Assembly: GCF_002206635.1 (NCBI RefSeq) | Contig: NZ_NGUO01000009.1 | Span: 158,360 to 222,359, forward strand | Length of the DNA: 64,000 nt | Reading direction: 5' to 3' | Source: Polynucleobacter aenigmaticus | GTDB lineage: Bacteria > Pseudomonadota > Gammaproteobacteria > Burkholderiales > Burkholderiaceae | In this document: positions 17,926 to 27,061 of the stretch, in pieces | Position numbering within the stretch: position 1 is the first letter of the stretch | Layout of the letters: each line of letters begins with the position of its first letter | Notes under the pieces: model-generated | What the model was told of the DNA's origin: nothing | Databases searched by the model: none | Seen by the model: only the letters and a program-made list of their open reading frames with translations | Made by a program: the position numbers and the translations under genes

Positions 17926-20382
17926 ATGCAATTTTCTGAATCTTGGTTACGCCAATATGTAAACCCTTCGCTAGATAGCAATGCTTTAGGTCATGCAATG
18001 ACCATGGCAGGTCTTGAGGTGGAAGAGCAACATTCAGTAGCACCTGCATTTACGAAGATTGTGATTGCACAAATTCTGTCTGCTGAGCAGCATCCTGATG
18101 CAGATCGTTTGCGTGTTTGCAAAGTCGATGCGGGTACTGGCCAAGAATTGCAAATTGTTTGTGGTGCGCCAAATGCACGCGCTGGTATCAAAATCCCTTG
18201 TGCTATGGTCGGTGCAGAGCTACCTCCAGCAGAGGCGGGCGGTAAGCCTTTCATGATCAAGGTGGGCAAGTTACGTGGCGTAGAAAGCCAGGGTATGCTT
18301 TGCTCCGGTCGTGAACTTGGTCTGGGCGATGACCATGAAGGCATTTTGGAATTACCTGCCGATGCACCTGTTGGTGAAGACATTCGCAAGTATTTAGATT
18401 TGGATGATCAAATTTTCGTTATTAAGCTGACGCCAAATAAAGCAGATTGTTTGTCCCTCATGGGTATGGCACGCGAAGTATCAGCAATTACTGGTGCTAC
18501 ATTGTGTGCTCCTAAGTGGACTGCTGCAAACGTCTCTATCCAAGACAAGCTTAAAGTTACTGTTGAAAACTTTGACCTGTGTGGACGCTTCGCAGGTCGT
18601 GTAATTCGGGGTGTTAATCCTCTGGCTAAATCGCCGGAATGGGTCGTGCAACGTTTATTACGTGCCGGTCAAAGAAGTATTTCCCCATTGGTAGATCTAT
18701 CTAACTACGTGATGTTGGAAATGGGTCAGCCGACCCACGTATTCGACATTGACAAATTGACTGGCGACTTATCTGTACGTTGGGCAAAGCCAGGCGAGAG
18801 TCTTGAGCTATTAAATGGCCAGACAATTACTTTGCAGGGTCCAGATTCTGCAGGCAAGATCCAGGACGCGGGTGTAGTTGCTGATCAGACTGGTCCAGTT
18901 GCCTTGGCAGGAATTATGGGCGGTAACCACTGCGCTGTGACTGACGACACCAAAAATATTTATGTAGAGGCGGCCTATTGGCAGCCTTCAGCAATCCAGG
19001 GCCGTGCTCGTCGCTTTAACTTCAGCACTGATGCCGCACATCGTTTTGAGCGTGGCGTTGATCCACAAAATACAGTGAATTGTCTGGAGTACTTAACTTC
19101 ATTAATCGTTGAAGTTTGCGGTGGCCAAGTTGGTCCAATCGATGATCAAGTATTGGCGGTTCCAGAGCGTAAACCAGTGAGCATGCGTTTAGCTCGTGCC
19201 ATGAAGGTCATTGGAATCCCATTGACTGCAGAGATTATTGCTGATGTATTTAAGCGCCTTGGTTTTGAATTTAAACAAGAGGCCGATATTTTTGTTGTAA
19301 CGCCACCAAGCTATCGCTTTGATATTGAAATCGAAGAGGATTTAATTGAAGAAGTGGCCCGTATGTACGGCTTTGAAAACATCCCTGATGTACCACCAGT
19401 AGCGTCATTAAAGATGAGTGCCAAGGCAGAGGCAAAGCGTGGGGTGCATTTATTGCGCCAACGTTTGGCTTTGCAAGGCTATCAAGAGGCGGTCAACTTT
19501 GGCTTTACCGATCTAGAGAGCGAGCAACGTTTGGCTGCAGCTAGCGACAAAGACCTGATTACCGTACTAAATCCGATTGCCAGCCAGTATGGCGTAATGC
19601 GGAGCAATCTCTGGGGTGGCTTATTGGGCAACCTCAAGTCAAACCTCAATCGTGGCGCTGGTCGTGTACGTTTATTTGAAACGGGTCGCGTATTTAAGCG
19701 TGATGATAATGTTCAAGAAGAGGCTGGCAAAGTAGCCGGCTTTCATCAACCACAGCATGTGGGTGGTTTAGCTTACGGTTCTTTTGTGCCAGAGCAGTGG
19801 GCCAGCGATAACCGTTTAGTAGATTTCTTTGATGTGAAGGGCGATCTCGAGCGCGTTCTAGATCCATTACATTTCACAACTGAGGCTGGAGTACATCCAG
19901 CTTTGCATCCTGGCCGTAGTGCAAAAATTCAATTATTGACCTCCGCTGGAAAGTTAGATATTGGCTGGGTTGGTGAATTACATCCAGGATTGCAGCAGGC
20001 CTATGAGTTGCCACAAGCGCCAGTCCTTTTTGAATTGGATTTAGAGGCCGTCCGCAATCTCGGCATTCCGCAACCAGAAGAGTTGAGTAAGTTTCCTGCT
20101 GTACAACGTGATTTGGCAGTTGTGGTTAAGCAGACAGTTTCTGCTCAATCCCTACTGGATGCGATGAATAAAGGTAAGCAGAATTTTGTTCGAGGTATTG
20201 AGCTCTTTGATGAATTCAAACCAAAACCTGGCTCTAGTAGCATGGCTGATGACGAGAAGAGCTTAGCCTTCCGCGTGACCTTGTTGAATCCACAAGAAAC
20301 ATTGCAGGATGTGCAAATTGAAGCGGTTATGACGGCTTTATTGGCAGCACTTGAGAAAAATTGCGCAGCCCGTCTGCGCTAG
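17926..20382 (+). CDS. pheT: phenylalanyl-tRNA synthetase beta subunit
   Basis: 818-residue non-catalytic and editing subunit of PheRS. Domain order fits the family: N-terminal region, EMAP-type OB fold (about 40-150, with HPDADRLRVCKVDAG), B3/B4 editing domains (SLMGMAREVSAITG, ADQTGPVALAGIMGG), B5 domain (VTPPSYRFDIEIEEDLIEEVAR), core-like domain, and a C-terminal anticodon-binding FDX-ACB fold (FPAVQRDLAVVV). Length is standard. Confidence 0.98.
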   Translation: MQFSESWLRQYVNPSLDSNALGHAMTMAGLEVEEQHSVAPAFTKIVIAQILSAEQHPDADRLRVCKVDAGTGQELQIVCGAPNARAGIKIPCAMVGAELPPAEAGGKPFMIKVGKLRGVESQGMLCSGRELGLGDDHEGILELPADAPVGEDIRKYLDLDDQIFVIKLTPNKADCLSLMGMAREVSAITGATLCAPKWTAANVSIQDKLKVTVENFDLCGRFAGRVIRGVNPLAKSPEWVVQRLLRAGQRSISPLVDLSNYVMLEMGQPTHVFDIDKLTGDLSVRWAKPGESLELLNGQTITLQGPDSAGKIQDAGVVADQTGPVALAGIMGGNHCAVTDDTKNIYVEAAYWQPSAIQGRARRFNFSTDAAHRFERGVDPQNTVNCLEYLTSLIVEVCGGQVGPIDDQVLAVPERKPVSMRLARAMKVIGIPLTAEIIADVFKRLGFEFKQEADIFVVTPPSYRFDIEIEEDLIEEVARMYGFENIPDVPPVASLKMSAKAEAKRGVHLLRQRLALQGYQEAVNFGFTDLESEQRLAAASDKDLITVLNPIASQYGVMRSNLWGGLLGNLKSNLNRGAGRVRLFETGRVFKRDDNVQEEAGKVAGFHQPQHVGGLAYGSFVPEQWASDNRLVDFFDVKGDLERVLDPLHFTTEAGVHPALHPGRSAKIQLLTSAGKLDIGWVGELHPGLQQAYELPQAPVLFELDLEAVRNLGIPQPEELSKFPAVQRDLAVVVKQTVSAQSLLDAMNKGKQNFVRGIELFDEFKPKPGSSSMADDEKSLAFRVTLLNPQETLQDVQIEAVMTALLAALEKNCAARLR

Positions 20383-20424
20383 GTTTAATATTAGCCCTAG
20401 ATATAGTACGAAGAGACTTCAGCC

Positions 20425-20748
20425 ATGAATCAATTAATTAGTAACGATACCGTCACCAAGAATGAGCTCTCTGAAGCGCTCTTCGACCAAGTGGGCCTCA
20501 ATAAACGTGAGGCCAAAGATATGATTGATGCATTCTTTGATCGTATTGGTGAGTCACTTGAAACTGGAGTGGAAGTTAAGATCTCTGGATTCGGTAATTT
20601 TCAGTTGCGTAATAAGTCTGCTCGTCCGGGCCGAAACCCAAAAACGGGTCAAATGATTCCGATTGCAGCCCGCCGTGTAGTTACTTTTCACGCAAGTCAA
20701 AAACTCAAGGACGTAGTTGAGTCGCATGCTCGAGAAAACAGCATTTGA
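20425..20748 (+). CDS. ihfA: integration host factor alpha subunit
   Basis: 107-residue DNA-bending protein that dimerises with IHF-beta. It has the HU/IHF arrangement: N-terminal helices ([23 protein letters not shown]), then the DNA arm [21 protein letters not shown], which contains the intercalating proline region. It follows pheT as in E. coli (pheST-ihfA). The end overlaps the next gene, a MerR-type regulator. Confidence 0.97.
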   Translation: MNQLISNDTVTKNELSEALFDQVGLNKREAKDMIDAFFDRIGESLETGVEVKISGFGNFQLRNKSARPGRNPKTGQMIPIAARRVVTFHASQKLKDVVESHARENSI

Positions 20749-21076
20749 TGCTGGGTCGGCGCTGCTCAGTTCGCAGCTCCCCCCAATACCCGCTAAGCGT
20801 TATTTCACAATTGGTGAGGTGGCGGATCTATGTGGTGTTCGTTCCCACGTTTTGCGCTATTGGGAACAGGAATTCTCACAGTTAAGTCCTCAGAAGCGTC
20901 GAGGTAACCGTCGCTACTATCAACATCATGAAGTTGTCTTAATACGTAAGATTAGGGCGCTTTTATATGAAGAAGGCTTCACTATCAGCGGCGCCCGAAA
21001 TCGCCTTGATGAGGCTCGCGGAGAGCTTCGCTTACGCGATGAACTGCAGGCTGTCCTGCAAATCCTCTCTAAATAG
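20726..21076 (+). CDS. MerR-family transcriptional regulator
   Basis: 116-residue protein with an N-terminal MerR winged HTH ([27 protein letters not shown]) and a helical continuation ending [10 protein letters not shown]. No metal-binding cysteines or effector domain follow, so it resembles the short MerR proteins found after ihfA in many proteobacteria. I use ATG 20726; TTG 20717 is also possible. It overlaps ihfA by 23 bp, which argues for coupled expression. Target genes are unknown. Confidence 0.85.
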   Translation: MLEKTAFDAGSALLSSQLPPIPAKRYFTIGEVADLCGVRSHVLRYWEQEFSQLSPQKRRGNRRYYQHHEVVLIRKIRALLYEEGFTISGARNRLDEARGELRLRDELQAVLQILSK

Positions 21077-21101
21077 TTACTGATACAATTTTCTTTCTCG
21101 T

Positions 21102-21178
<77 letters not shown>

Positions 21179-21233
21179 TCTAATTTGGAATTTATTCCAT
21201 ATCCCAACATACTTTTTTAATATCTCTTTTTCT

Positions 21234-21635
21234 ATGACCTCAAGCTCAAACGACACCACGTATTTTGGATTAAGCATTCCTTTTTTGACCCACCTAGGTG
21301 TGGTGCCTGAGTATGCCGAAGGTGGTAAATCCCGGATTAGCCTGGTGATCAAGCCGGAGTTTGAGAATAGCTTTCACATTGCCCATGGTGGCGTGGTGAT
21401 GACTTTGTTAGATTTTGCGATGGGTGCGGCAGCCCGCAGTACCAATGAGCAGCCACTTGGCGCTATGACAATAGACATGAGTGTCAGCTTCTTACGCCCC
21501 AGCACCGGCAAAATCGTGGTGGAGGGCACTGTCCTTAAATCTGGAAAAACGATCAATTACTGTGAGGCCGTGGTTTTAAATGAGGCTGGTGAGGTTACTG
21601 CTAAATCCAGCGGTACATTTATGCTGAGAAGATAA
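21234..21635 (+). CDS. PaaI-type hotdog thioesterase
   Basis: 133-residue single hotdog-fold protein of the PaaI/YbgC-like acyl-CoA thioesterase group. The active-site region reads [21 protein letters not shown], followed by the beta-strand segment [23 protein letters not shown]. Such enzymes hydrolyse acyl-CoA thioesters; the acyl group cannot be predicted here. It stands alone after tRNA-Pro. Confidence 0.88.
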   Translation: MTSSSNDTTYFGLSIPFLTHLGVVPEYAEGGKSRISLVIKPEFENSFHIAHGGVVMTLLDFAMGAAARSTNEQPLGAMTIDMSVSFLRPSTGKIVVEGTVLKSGKTINYCEAVVLNEAGEVTAKSSGTFMLRR

Positions 21636-21818
21636 GGTTCATTTGCCGATAATTGATATATTATTTATAACGATTATATTAGTTGTTTGATATAACTACC
21701 CTAATTCATATATTTCTATAGGGATTTAGTTAATTTATTAATACATGTTTATAATAAGATCACAGAAATAGCTTGATCTAAGTTATTTCACATAATTTAT
21801 ATTTGGAGAAATTAATAT

Positions 21819-22103
21819 ATGTCATCTTATAAAGAACTTTTAGCTCAACGCGAACAGTTAGATAAGCAAATTAAAGAGGCGGTTTTGCGTGAGAAGGCTG
21901 ATGGCATTGCCAAAGCTAAAATCATTATTGAGCAATACGATTTAACGGCTTCTGATTTATTTAGCCGTAAAGCGGGCGCACGTAGCTCTAGTGGCAAGGT
22001 TGCTCCAAAGTACCGCAATCCATCTACTGGTGATACATGGACTGGTCGCGGAAAAGCGCCAAAATGGATAGAAGGTAGAGATCGTAGTAACTTCTTGATC
22101 TAA
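21819..22103 (+). CDS. H-NS family nucleoid protein
   Basis: 94-residue histone-like DNA-binding protein. The N-terminal part (about 1-45) is a charged oligomerisation helix, and the C-terminus has the H-NS DNA-binding motif YRNPSTGDTWTGRGKAPKWI. H-NS proteins silence AT-rich, horizontally acquired DNA. The 180 bp upstream are very AT-rich, which itself suits H-NS autoregulation. A GGAG site precedes the ATG, and a strong terminator follows, so it is monocistronic. Confidence 0.93.
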   Translation: MSSYKELLAQREQLDKQIKEAVLREKADGIAKAKIIIEQYDLTASDLFSRKAGARSSSGKVAPKYRNPSTGDTWTGRGKAPKWIEGRDRSNFLI

Positions 22104-22131
22104 GCTATTGATTTAAATAGTTTTTAGATGC

Positions 22132-22167
22132 ATAAAAGCCGCTCAGTGCAAATTGAGCGGCTTTTAT
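22132..22167 (+). terminator. Rho-independent terminator after H-NS gene
   Basis: Perfect 14-bp stem ATAAAAGCCGCTCA / TGAGCGGCTTTTAT with an 8-nt loop. The A-rich 5' arm and T-rich 3' arm make it usable on both strands. Confidence 0.9.
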
Positions 22168-22201
22168 GTTTAATGGGCTCAATGTACCCTTCGAACACTT
22201 T

Positions 22202-22627
22202 CTATTGAGGGCCTGCACAAATAGGCTGTAAGAGCTCATGTCGATTCTTATTGCCCAAAACAGTTTTTAACTCTCGATTGGTAGCAGGGTAGCCAATAAT
22301 TAAGGGATTTTGATCAATTAAGCCATTTTCCAGCTCTTCCTGATGGACTTCAGGTTATTGAGACCTAACCCCTAGGGTATTTTCATCGGCTAAGCCCATT
22401 ACTTTAGGCCCTTCTGAATTTCCCCATGGCAATGCAGTTTCAAGTTATTTTTTGTCGCAGAGCTCTTTTACATCTGGCAAGCTGCTGATCTAGTGAGCTA
22501 TCCAAGATGCGGCGATGGCCACCTCGGGCCTTCCAGGCGATTAATTTACCGATTCAACCATTTTCTGAGCAGTGCCAAGAGATACCTGCAATACCTTTGC
22601 GCTTCGCCGAGTACTTAAATATTGCAT
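22202..22627 (-). pseudogene. decayed excisionase-type HTH regulator
   Basis: On the minus strand, from ATG at 22627, the reading is MQYLSTRRSAKVLQVSLGTA followed by QKMVES. A one-base loss then shifts the frame, and the next frame resumes with KLIAWKARGGHRRILDSSLD, the rest of an excisionase/MerR-like HTH. It ends at an in-frame stop. Further left another frame reads ELENGLIDQNPLIIGYPATN up to a stop at 22202; this vaguely resembles the end of a periplasmic-binding-protein domain. HTH plus substrate-binding regulators exist, so one broken gene is likely, but two separate remnants are possible. Confidence 0.6.
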
Positions 22628-22859
22628 TTCTCGGGTAATTGCTTTGATATATCCTTAATCTCATTAATTCATTTGAAGATTGAGAGAATATGAATTAACT
22701 CTTGGGGAATCTATCGGTAGAGGTTTAAACCTGAGCAGGAAAATTCTTATTCAAGTCTTCAGTAGGGATATACCCATGTAACTCATAAACTCAGGGAAAG
22801 CCCTTTACGTATTAATGGGTAATCGTGTTAAATTAGCGTCGTTGTAACAATATTCGCAT
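22628..22859. other. intergenic region with a 12-bp palindrome
   Basis: No coding sequence is visible between the decayed regulator and the sucA leader. The only structured site I see is the perfect palindrome AGGTTTAAACCT at 22721-22732, a possible operator. A weak TTTACG/TTAAAT pair about 22803-22833 could be the sucA promoter, but this is uncertain. Confidence 0.35.
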
Positions 22860-22945
22860 AGATCAATTCGTAAAGCGGTAAAGCCGTAGAGCGAATGGTT
22901 TTAACCACAGTTTTTATTCGGGAAACCCGATGAAAGGTGAGCATC
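22860..22945 (+). promoter_or_regulatory. structured sucA 5' leader (sucA RNA motif candidate)
   Basis: The leader contains a nested stem in which TTCG (22867-22870) can pair with CGAA (22892-22895) around CGG/CCG. A short GGTTTTAACC inverted repeat follows. Last is the perfect hairpin TCGGG-AAA-CCCGA at 22918-22930, right against the ribosome-binding site AAAGG. A conserved cis-regulatory RNA upstream of sucA in Burkholderiales, the sucA motif, has been described; position and form match. I could not align it to the published consensus. Confidence 0.6.
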
Positions 22946-25801
22946 ATGATGCAGGATCAAAGAGATAACTCCTATCTCTTCGGCGGAAACGCCCCCTACG
23001 TAGAGGAACTCTACGAATCCTACTTGCACGATCCAGCTTCTGTAGCTGATCATTGGCGAGATTATTTCGATGGCGTGAAGCAAGTGCCTGCGGCAGATGG
23101 TTCTTCGAGAACTGATATTGCGCATGCGCCGATTATTGCTTCATTTGCCGAGCGGGCTAAGCAGGGCCCCATCAGAACGGTTTCTGATTCGGCTGACTCT
23201 GAGATGGGGCGTAAACGCGTTGCCGTTCAGCAGTTAATTGCTGCATACCGTAACGTTGGTAATCGCTGGGCTGATATTGATCCCTTGAAGCGCACAGAGC
23301 GTCCGGATATTCCAGAGTTAGACCCTACGTTCTACGGCTTTACTGATGGCGATATGGATATCGTCTTTAATACTAGCAATACGTTTTTTGGCAAGACAGA
23401 GATGTCATTGCGAGATTTATTGCAGGCTTTGCGTGAAACATATTGCGGCAAAATTGGTGCCGAGTATATGTATATTGCCGACCAAAAGATTAAAAAGTGG
23501 TGGCAAGAGAAATTAGAGTCGATTCGTTCTACTCCAAGATTTAATGTTGACGAGAAGCGCCAAATTCTAGATCGCGTTACGGCAGCTGAAGGTTTGGAGC
23601 GTTACCTCCAGGCCAAGTATGTTGGTCAAAAGCGTTTCTCACTCGAGGGTGGCGATAGCTTTATTCCTTGTATGGACGAGCTAGTGCGTGAGGCTGGCTC
23701 TAAGGGTGTGCAAGAGATTGTGATCGGCATGGCCCACCGTGGCCGGTTGAACGTGCTGGTGAACGTCTTGGGCAAGATGCCAACGGATTTATTTGCTGAG
23801 TTTGAGCACAAAGGTCCAGAAACATTGCCTGCAGGTGACGTGAAGTATCACCAAGGTTTTTCAAGTGATATTTCTACTCCAGCTGGCCCCGTGCATTTGT
23901 CTTTAGCGTTTAACCCATCCCATCTAGAAATTGTTAACCCAGTGGTTGAAGGATCAGCACGTGCTCGTATGGAGCGTCGTGGAGATATGTTGGGTGAGCA
24001 AGTATTGCCAGTTCTTGTACACGGTGATGCGGCGATTGCTGGACAAGGCGTAATGCAAGAAACTTTGGCGATGTCAGAGGTTCGCGGTTATTCCACCGGC
24101 GGTACGGTTCATATCGTGATTAACAATCAGATTGGCTTTACTACTTCAGATCCGCGCGATTTGCGTTCGAGTTTGTATTGCACGGACATTATGAAAGTAG
24201 TGGATGCCCCTGTATTGCACGTGAATGGTGATGATCCTGAGGCAGTGGTCTTGGCTACCAAATTGGCTGTTGAGTTCCGCACCCAGTTTCACAAGGACGT
24301 TGCGATTGATATTGTTTGCTTCAGAAAGCTGGGTCATAACGAGCAAGATACGCCAGCAATGACTCAGCCTTTAATGTACAAAACAATTGCGGCTCATCCA
24401 GGTACACGCAAACTGTATGCTGACAAGTTAGAGGCGCAAGGCGTATTGCCAGCTGGCACCGGTGATTTGATGGTGAAAGAATATCGCGCTGCAATGGATG
24501 CCGGTAAGTCCACTTCGGATCCGGTTCTCAGTAATTTCAAAGGCAAGTTTGCAGTAGATTGGTCCCCGTTCTTAAATAAGAAATGGACCGATGAGGCTGA
24601 TACGGCAATTCCGCTGACTGAGTGGAAGCGTTTGGCTGAAAAGATCTCTACTATTCCTGAGGATTTTAAGGCTCACCCACTCGTTGAGAAGGTTTACAAA
24701 GACCGTGCAGCAATGGGTCGTGGCGAGTCCAATATTGACTGGGGTATGGGAGAGCACATGGCTTTCGCATCTTTGGTAGCCAGTGGCTATCCAGTTCGCC
24801 TGTCTGGTGAGGATAGCGGTCGCGGTACATTTACCCATCGTCATGCGGTGTTGCATAACCAAAATCGCGAGAAATGGGATACCGGCACCTATATGCCACT
24901 GCGTCATGTAGCCAAAGATCAAGCCCCATTCCTCGTCATCGACTCAATCTTGTCGGAGGAGGCCGTACTTGGTTTTGAGTATGGCTATGCTGCTTCAGAG
25001 CCTAATACCTTGACTATTTGGGAAGCACAGTTCGGCGACTTTGCGAATGGTGCTCAAGTGGTGATTGATCAATTTATTGCTTCTGGAGAAGTGAAGTGGG
25101 GTCGTGCAAACGGCTTGGTCATGATGTTGCCTCATGGTTATGAAGGTCAAGGCCCAGAGCATTCATCGGCACGTTTGGAGCGCTTTATGCAGTTGTGCGC
25201 TGACACCAATATGCAAGTGATTCAGCCAACAACAGCCTCTCAGATCTTCCACGTATTGCGCCGCCAAATGATTCGTCAGTTCCGCAAGCCGCTGATCTTG
25301 ATGACACCAAAATCTTTATTGCGCAATAAAGAAGCTGCCTCACCATTAACTGATTTCACAAAAGGTGGCTTTCAAACGATTCTGCCTGAGCGTGATGAGG
25401 CTATTGAAGGTAAAAAGGTTACTCGTTTAGTAATGTGCTCTGGTAAGGTCTATTACGACTTGGCCAAGACGCGTACCGAGAAAAAATTAGATGATGTTGC
25501 GATTATTCGTTTGGAGCAGCTGTATCCATTCCCGCATAAAGCGTTGACTAATGAGTTGAAGAAGTATCCGAATCTCGAAGAGGTGGTTTGGTGTCAAGAT
25601 GAGCCACAAAACCAAGGCGCCTGGTTCTTTGTTCAGCATAATATTTTGGAGAACATGGCCGAAGGTATGAAGTTGGCCTATTCAGGTCGTCCAGCATCAG
25701 CTTCACCAGCCTGTGGATACGCTCACCTCCATCAAGAACAGCAAAAGTCCCTCCTTACAGCAGCATTCGCAAAACTAAAGGGTTATGTCATTACGAAGTA
25801 A
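22946..25801 (+). CDS. sucA: 2-oxoglutarate dehydrogenase E1 component
   Basis: Thiamine-diphosphate decarboxylase of the TCA-cycle 2-oxoglutarate dehydrogenase complex. With ATG 22946 it has 951 residues; an in-frame GTG at 22937 lies inside the SD and is rejected. The family N-terminus NSYLFGGNAPYVEELYESYL mediates E2 binding. Further motifs are GMAHRGRLNVLVNVLGK, the ThDP region VHGDAAIAGQGVMQE with VINNQIGFTTSDP, and the C-terminal GYEGQGPEHSSARLERFMQL. It forms one operon with odhB and lpdA. Confidence 0.98.
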   Translation: MMQDQRDNSYLFGGNAPYVEELYESYLHDPASVADHWRDYFDGVKQVPAADGSSRTDIAHAPIIASFAERAKQGPIRTVSDSADSEMGRKRVAVQQLIAAYRNVGNRWADIDPLKRTERPDIPELDPTFYGFTDGDMDIVFNTSNTFFGKTEMSLRDLLQALRETYCGKIGAEYMYIADQKIKKWWQEKLESIRSTPRFNVDEKRQILDRVTAAEGLERYLQAKYVGQKRFSLEGGDSFIPCMDELVREAGSKGVQEIVIGMAHRGRLNVLVNVLGKMPTDLFAEFEHKGPETLPAGDVKYHQGFSSDISTPAGPVHLSLAFNPSHLEIVNPVVEGSARARMERRGDMLGEQVLPVLVHGDAAIAGQGVMQETLAMSEVRGYSTGGTVHIVINNQIGFTTSDPRDLRSSLYCTDIMKVVDAPVLHVNGDDPEAVVLATKLAVEFRTQFHKDVAIDIVCFRKLGHNEQDTPAMTQPLMYKTIAAHPGTRKLYADKLEAQGVLPAGTGDLMVKEYRAAMDAGKSTSDPVLSNFKGKFAVDWSPFLNKKWTDEADTAIPLTEWKRLAEKISTIPEDFKAHPLVEKVYKDRAAMGRGESNIDWGMGEHMAFASLVASGYPVRLSGEDSGRGTFTHRHAVLHNQNREKWDTGTYMPLRHVAKDQAPFLVIDSILSEEAVLGFEYGYAASEPNTLTIWEAQFGDFANGAQVVIDQFIASGEVKWGRANGLVMMLPHGYEGQGPEHSSARLERFMQLCADTNMQVIQPTTASQIFHVLRRQMIRQFRKPLILMTPKSLLRNKEAASPLTDFTKGGFQTILPERDEAIEGKKVTRLVMCSGKVYYDLAKTRTEKKLDDVAIIRLEQLYPFPHKALTNELKKYPNLEEVVWCQDEPQNQGAWFFVQHNILENMAEGMKLAYSGRPASASPACGYAHLHQEQQKSLLTAAFAKLKGYVITK

Positions 25802-25844
25802 TCGTAGACATCACTCAACATACAAACATTAAATAGGATTAATC

Positions 25845-27050
25845 ATGGCTATTTTTGAAGTTAAAGTTCCCCAACTCTCCGAGTCAGTAGCTGAAGCTAC
25901 TTTGTTGCAATGGAAAAAGAAAGTCGGCGATGCTGTCGGTCAAGATGAAATTTTGATCGAAATTGAAACAGACAAAGTCGTATTGGAAGTTCCGGCGCCA
26001 TCAGCTGGCGTCATTACGGAGATCGTGGTTGCCGATGGTGGCACTGTTGTTGCTGAGCAGTTGATTGCAAGGATTGATAGCACTGCTGTTGCTGCTGCAC
26101 CTGCAGCCGCCGCCCCAGTAGCTGCAGCGGCTCCAGCCGCCGCTCCTGCTAAAGCTGCTCCTGCTGCTAAGTCATCAGGCGCCCCTGCCGCTCCTTCAGC
26201 AGCAAAAATTCTTGCTGAAAATAATATTAGCGCTGGGCAAGTTGCTGGCTCTGGTCGCGATGGTCGCGTTACTAAAGGTGACGCATTAAATGCTGTCGCT
26301 GGTGGCGCAACTTCTGCTGCATTGCCAAGCGCACCGATTCCGATGGGCAACCGCCCAGAAGAGCGTGTACCTATGAGCCGTTTGCGTGCTCGTATTGCTG
26401 AGCGTTTGCTAGAGTCTCAAGCAAGCAATGCCATCTTGACCACCTTCAATGAAGTCAATATGGCTCCCGTGATTGCAATGCGTAACAAGTACAAAGATCA
26501 GTTTGAAAAAGTCCACGGTGTGAAATTGGGCTTCATGTCTTTCTTCGTTAAAGCGGCAACTCATGCATTGAAAAAATACCCATTGCTGAACGCTTCTGTT
26601 GATGGCAATGACATTGTTTACCACGGTTACTTTGATATCGGTATTGCAGTTAGCTCACCACGTGGCTTGGTAGTTCCTATTTTGCGTGATGTTGACCAAA
26701 TGAATTTGGCTGATATCGAGAAGAAGATTGCTGAGTTTGGTGCTAAAGCTCGTGAGGGTAAGTTGTCGTTAGAGGATTTAACTGGCGGCACATTCTCCAT
26801 CTCTAACGGTGGTGTATTCGGCTCTATGCTTTCCACCCCAATTATTAATCCTCCACAATCTGCTATCTTGGGTATTCATGCAACCAAAGAGCGTGCTGTT
26901 GTTGAGAATGGTCAAATCGTGATTCGTCCAATTAACTACTTGGCCTTGTCTTATGACCATCGCATCATCGACGGTCGCGAAGCAGTTCTCGGATTGGTTG
27001 CAATGAAGGATGCTTTAGAAGATCCTTCACGTCTCCTCCTTGATTTGTAA
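25845..27050 (+). CDS. odhB: dihydrolipoyllysine succinyltransferase (E2)
   Basis: Core E2 of the 2-oxoglutarate dehydrogenase complex (also called sucB). In order: lipoyl domain (1-76) with the lipoylated lysine in [11 protein letters not shown] (Lys44); a long flexible Ala/Pro linker (about 83-120); the peripheral subunit-binding domain ([16 protein letters not shown]); and the catalytic domain with [12 protein letters not shown] near the C-terminus. 401 residues, normal length. It is preceded by sucA (43 bp) and followed by lpdA (11 bp). Confidence 0.98.
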   Translation: MAIFEVKVPQLSESVAEATLLQWKKKVGDAVGQDEILIEIETDKVVLEVPAPSAGVITEIVVADGGTVVAEQLIARIDSTAVAAAPAAAAPVAAAAPAAAPAKAAPAAKSSGAPAAPSAAKILAENNISAGQVAGSGRDGRVTKGDALNAVAGGATSAALPSAPIPMGNRPEERVPMSRLRARIAERLLESQASNAILTTFNEVNMAPVIAMRNKYKDQFEKVHGVKLGFMSFFVKAATHALKKYPLLNASVDGNDIVYHGYFDIGIAVSSPRGLVVPILRDVDQMNLADIEKKIAEFGAKAREGKLSLEDLTGGTFSISNGGVFGSMLSTPIINPPQSAILGIHATKERAVVENGQIVIRPINYLALSYDHRIIDGREAVLGLVAMKDALEDPSRLLLDL

Positions 27051-27061
27051 GAGGGGAAATC

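Noticed and set aside
25940..26350. 136-residue Ala-rich minus-strand frame
   Set aside because: It is the antisense shadow of the odhB Ala/Pro linker and has no ribosome-binding site.
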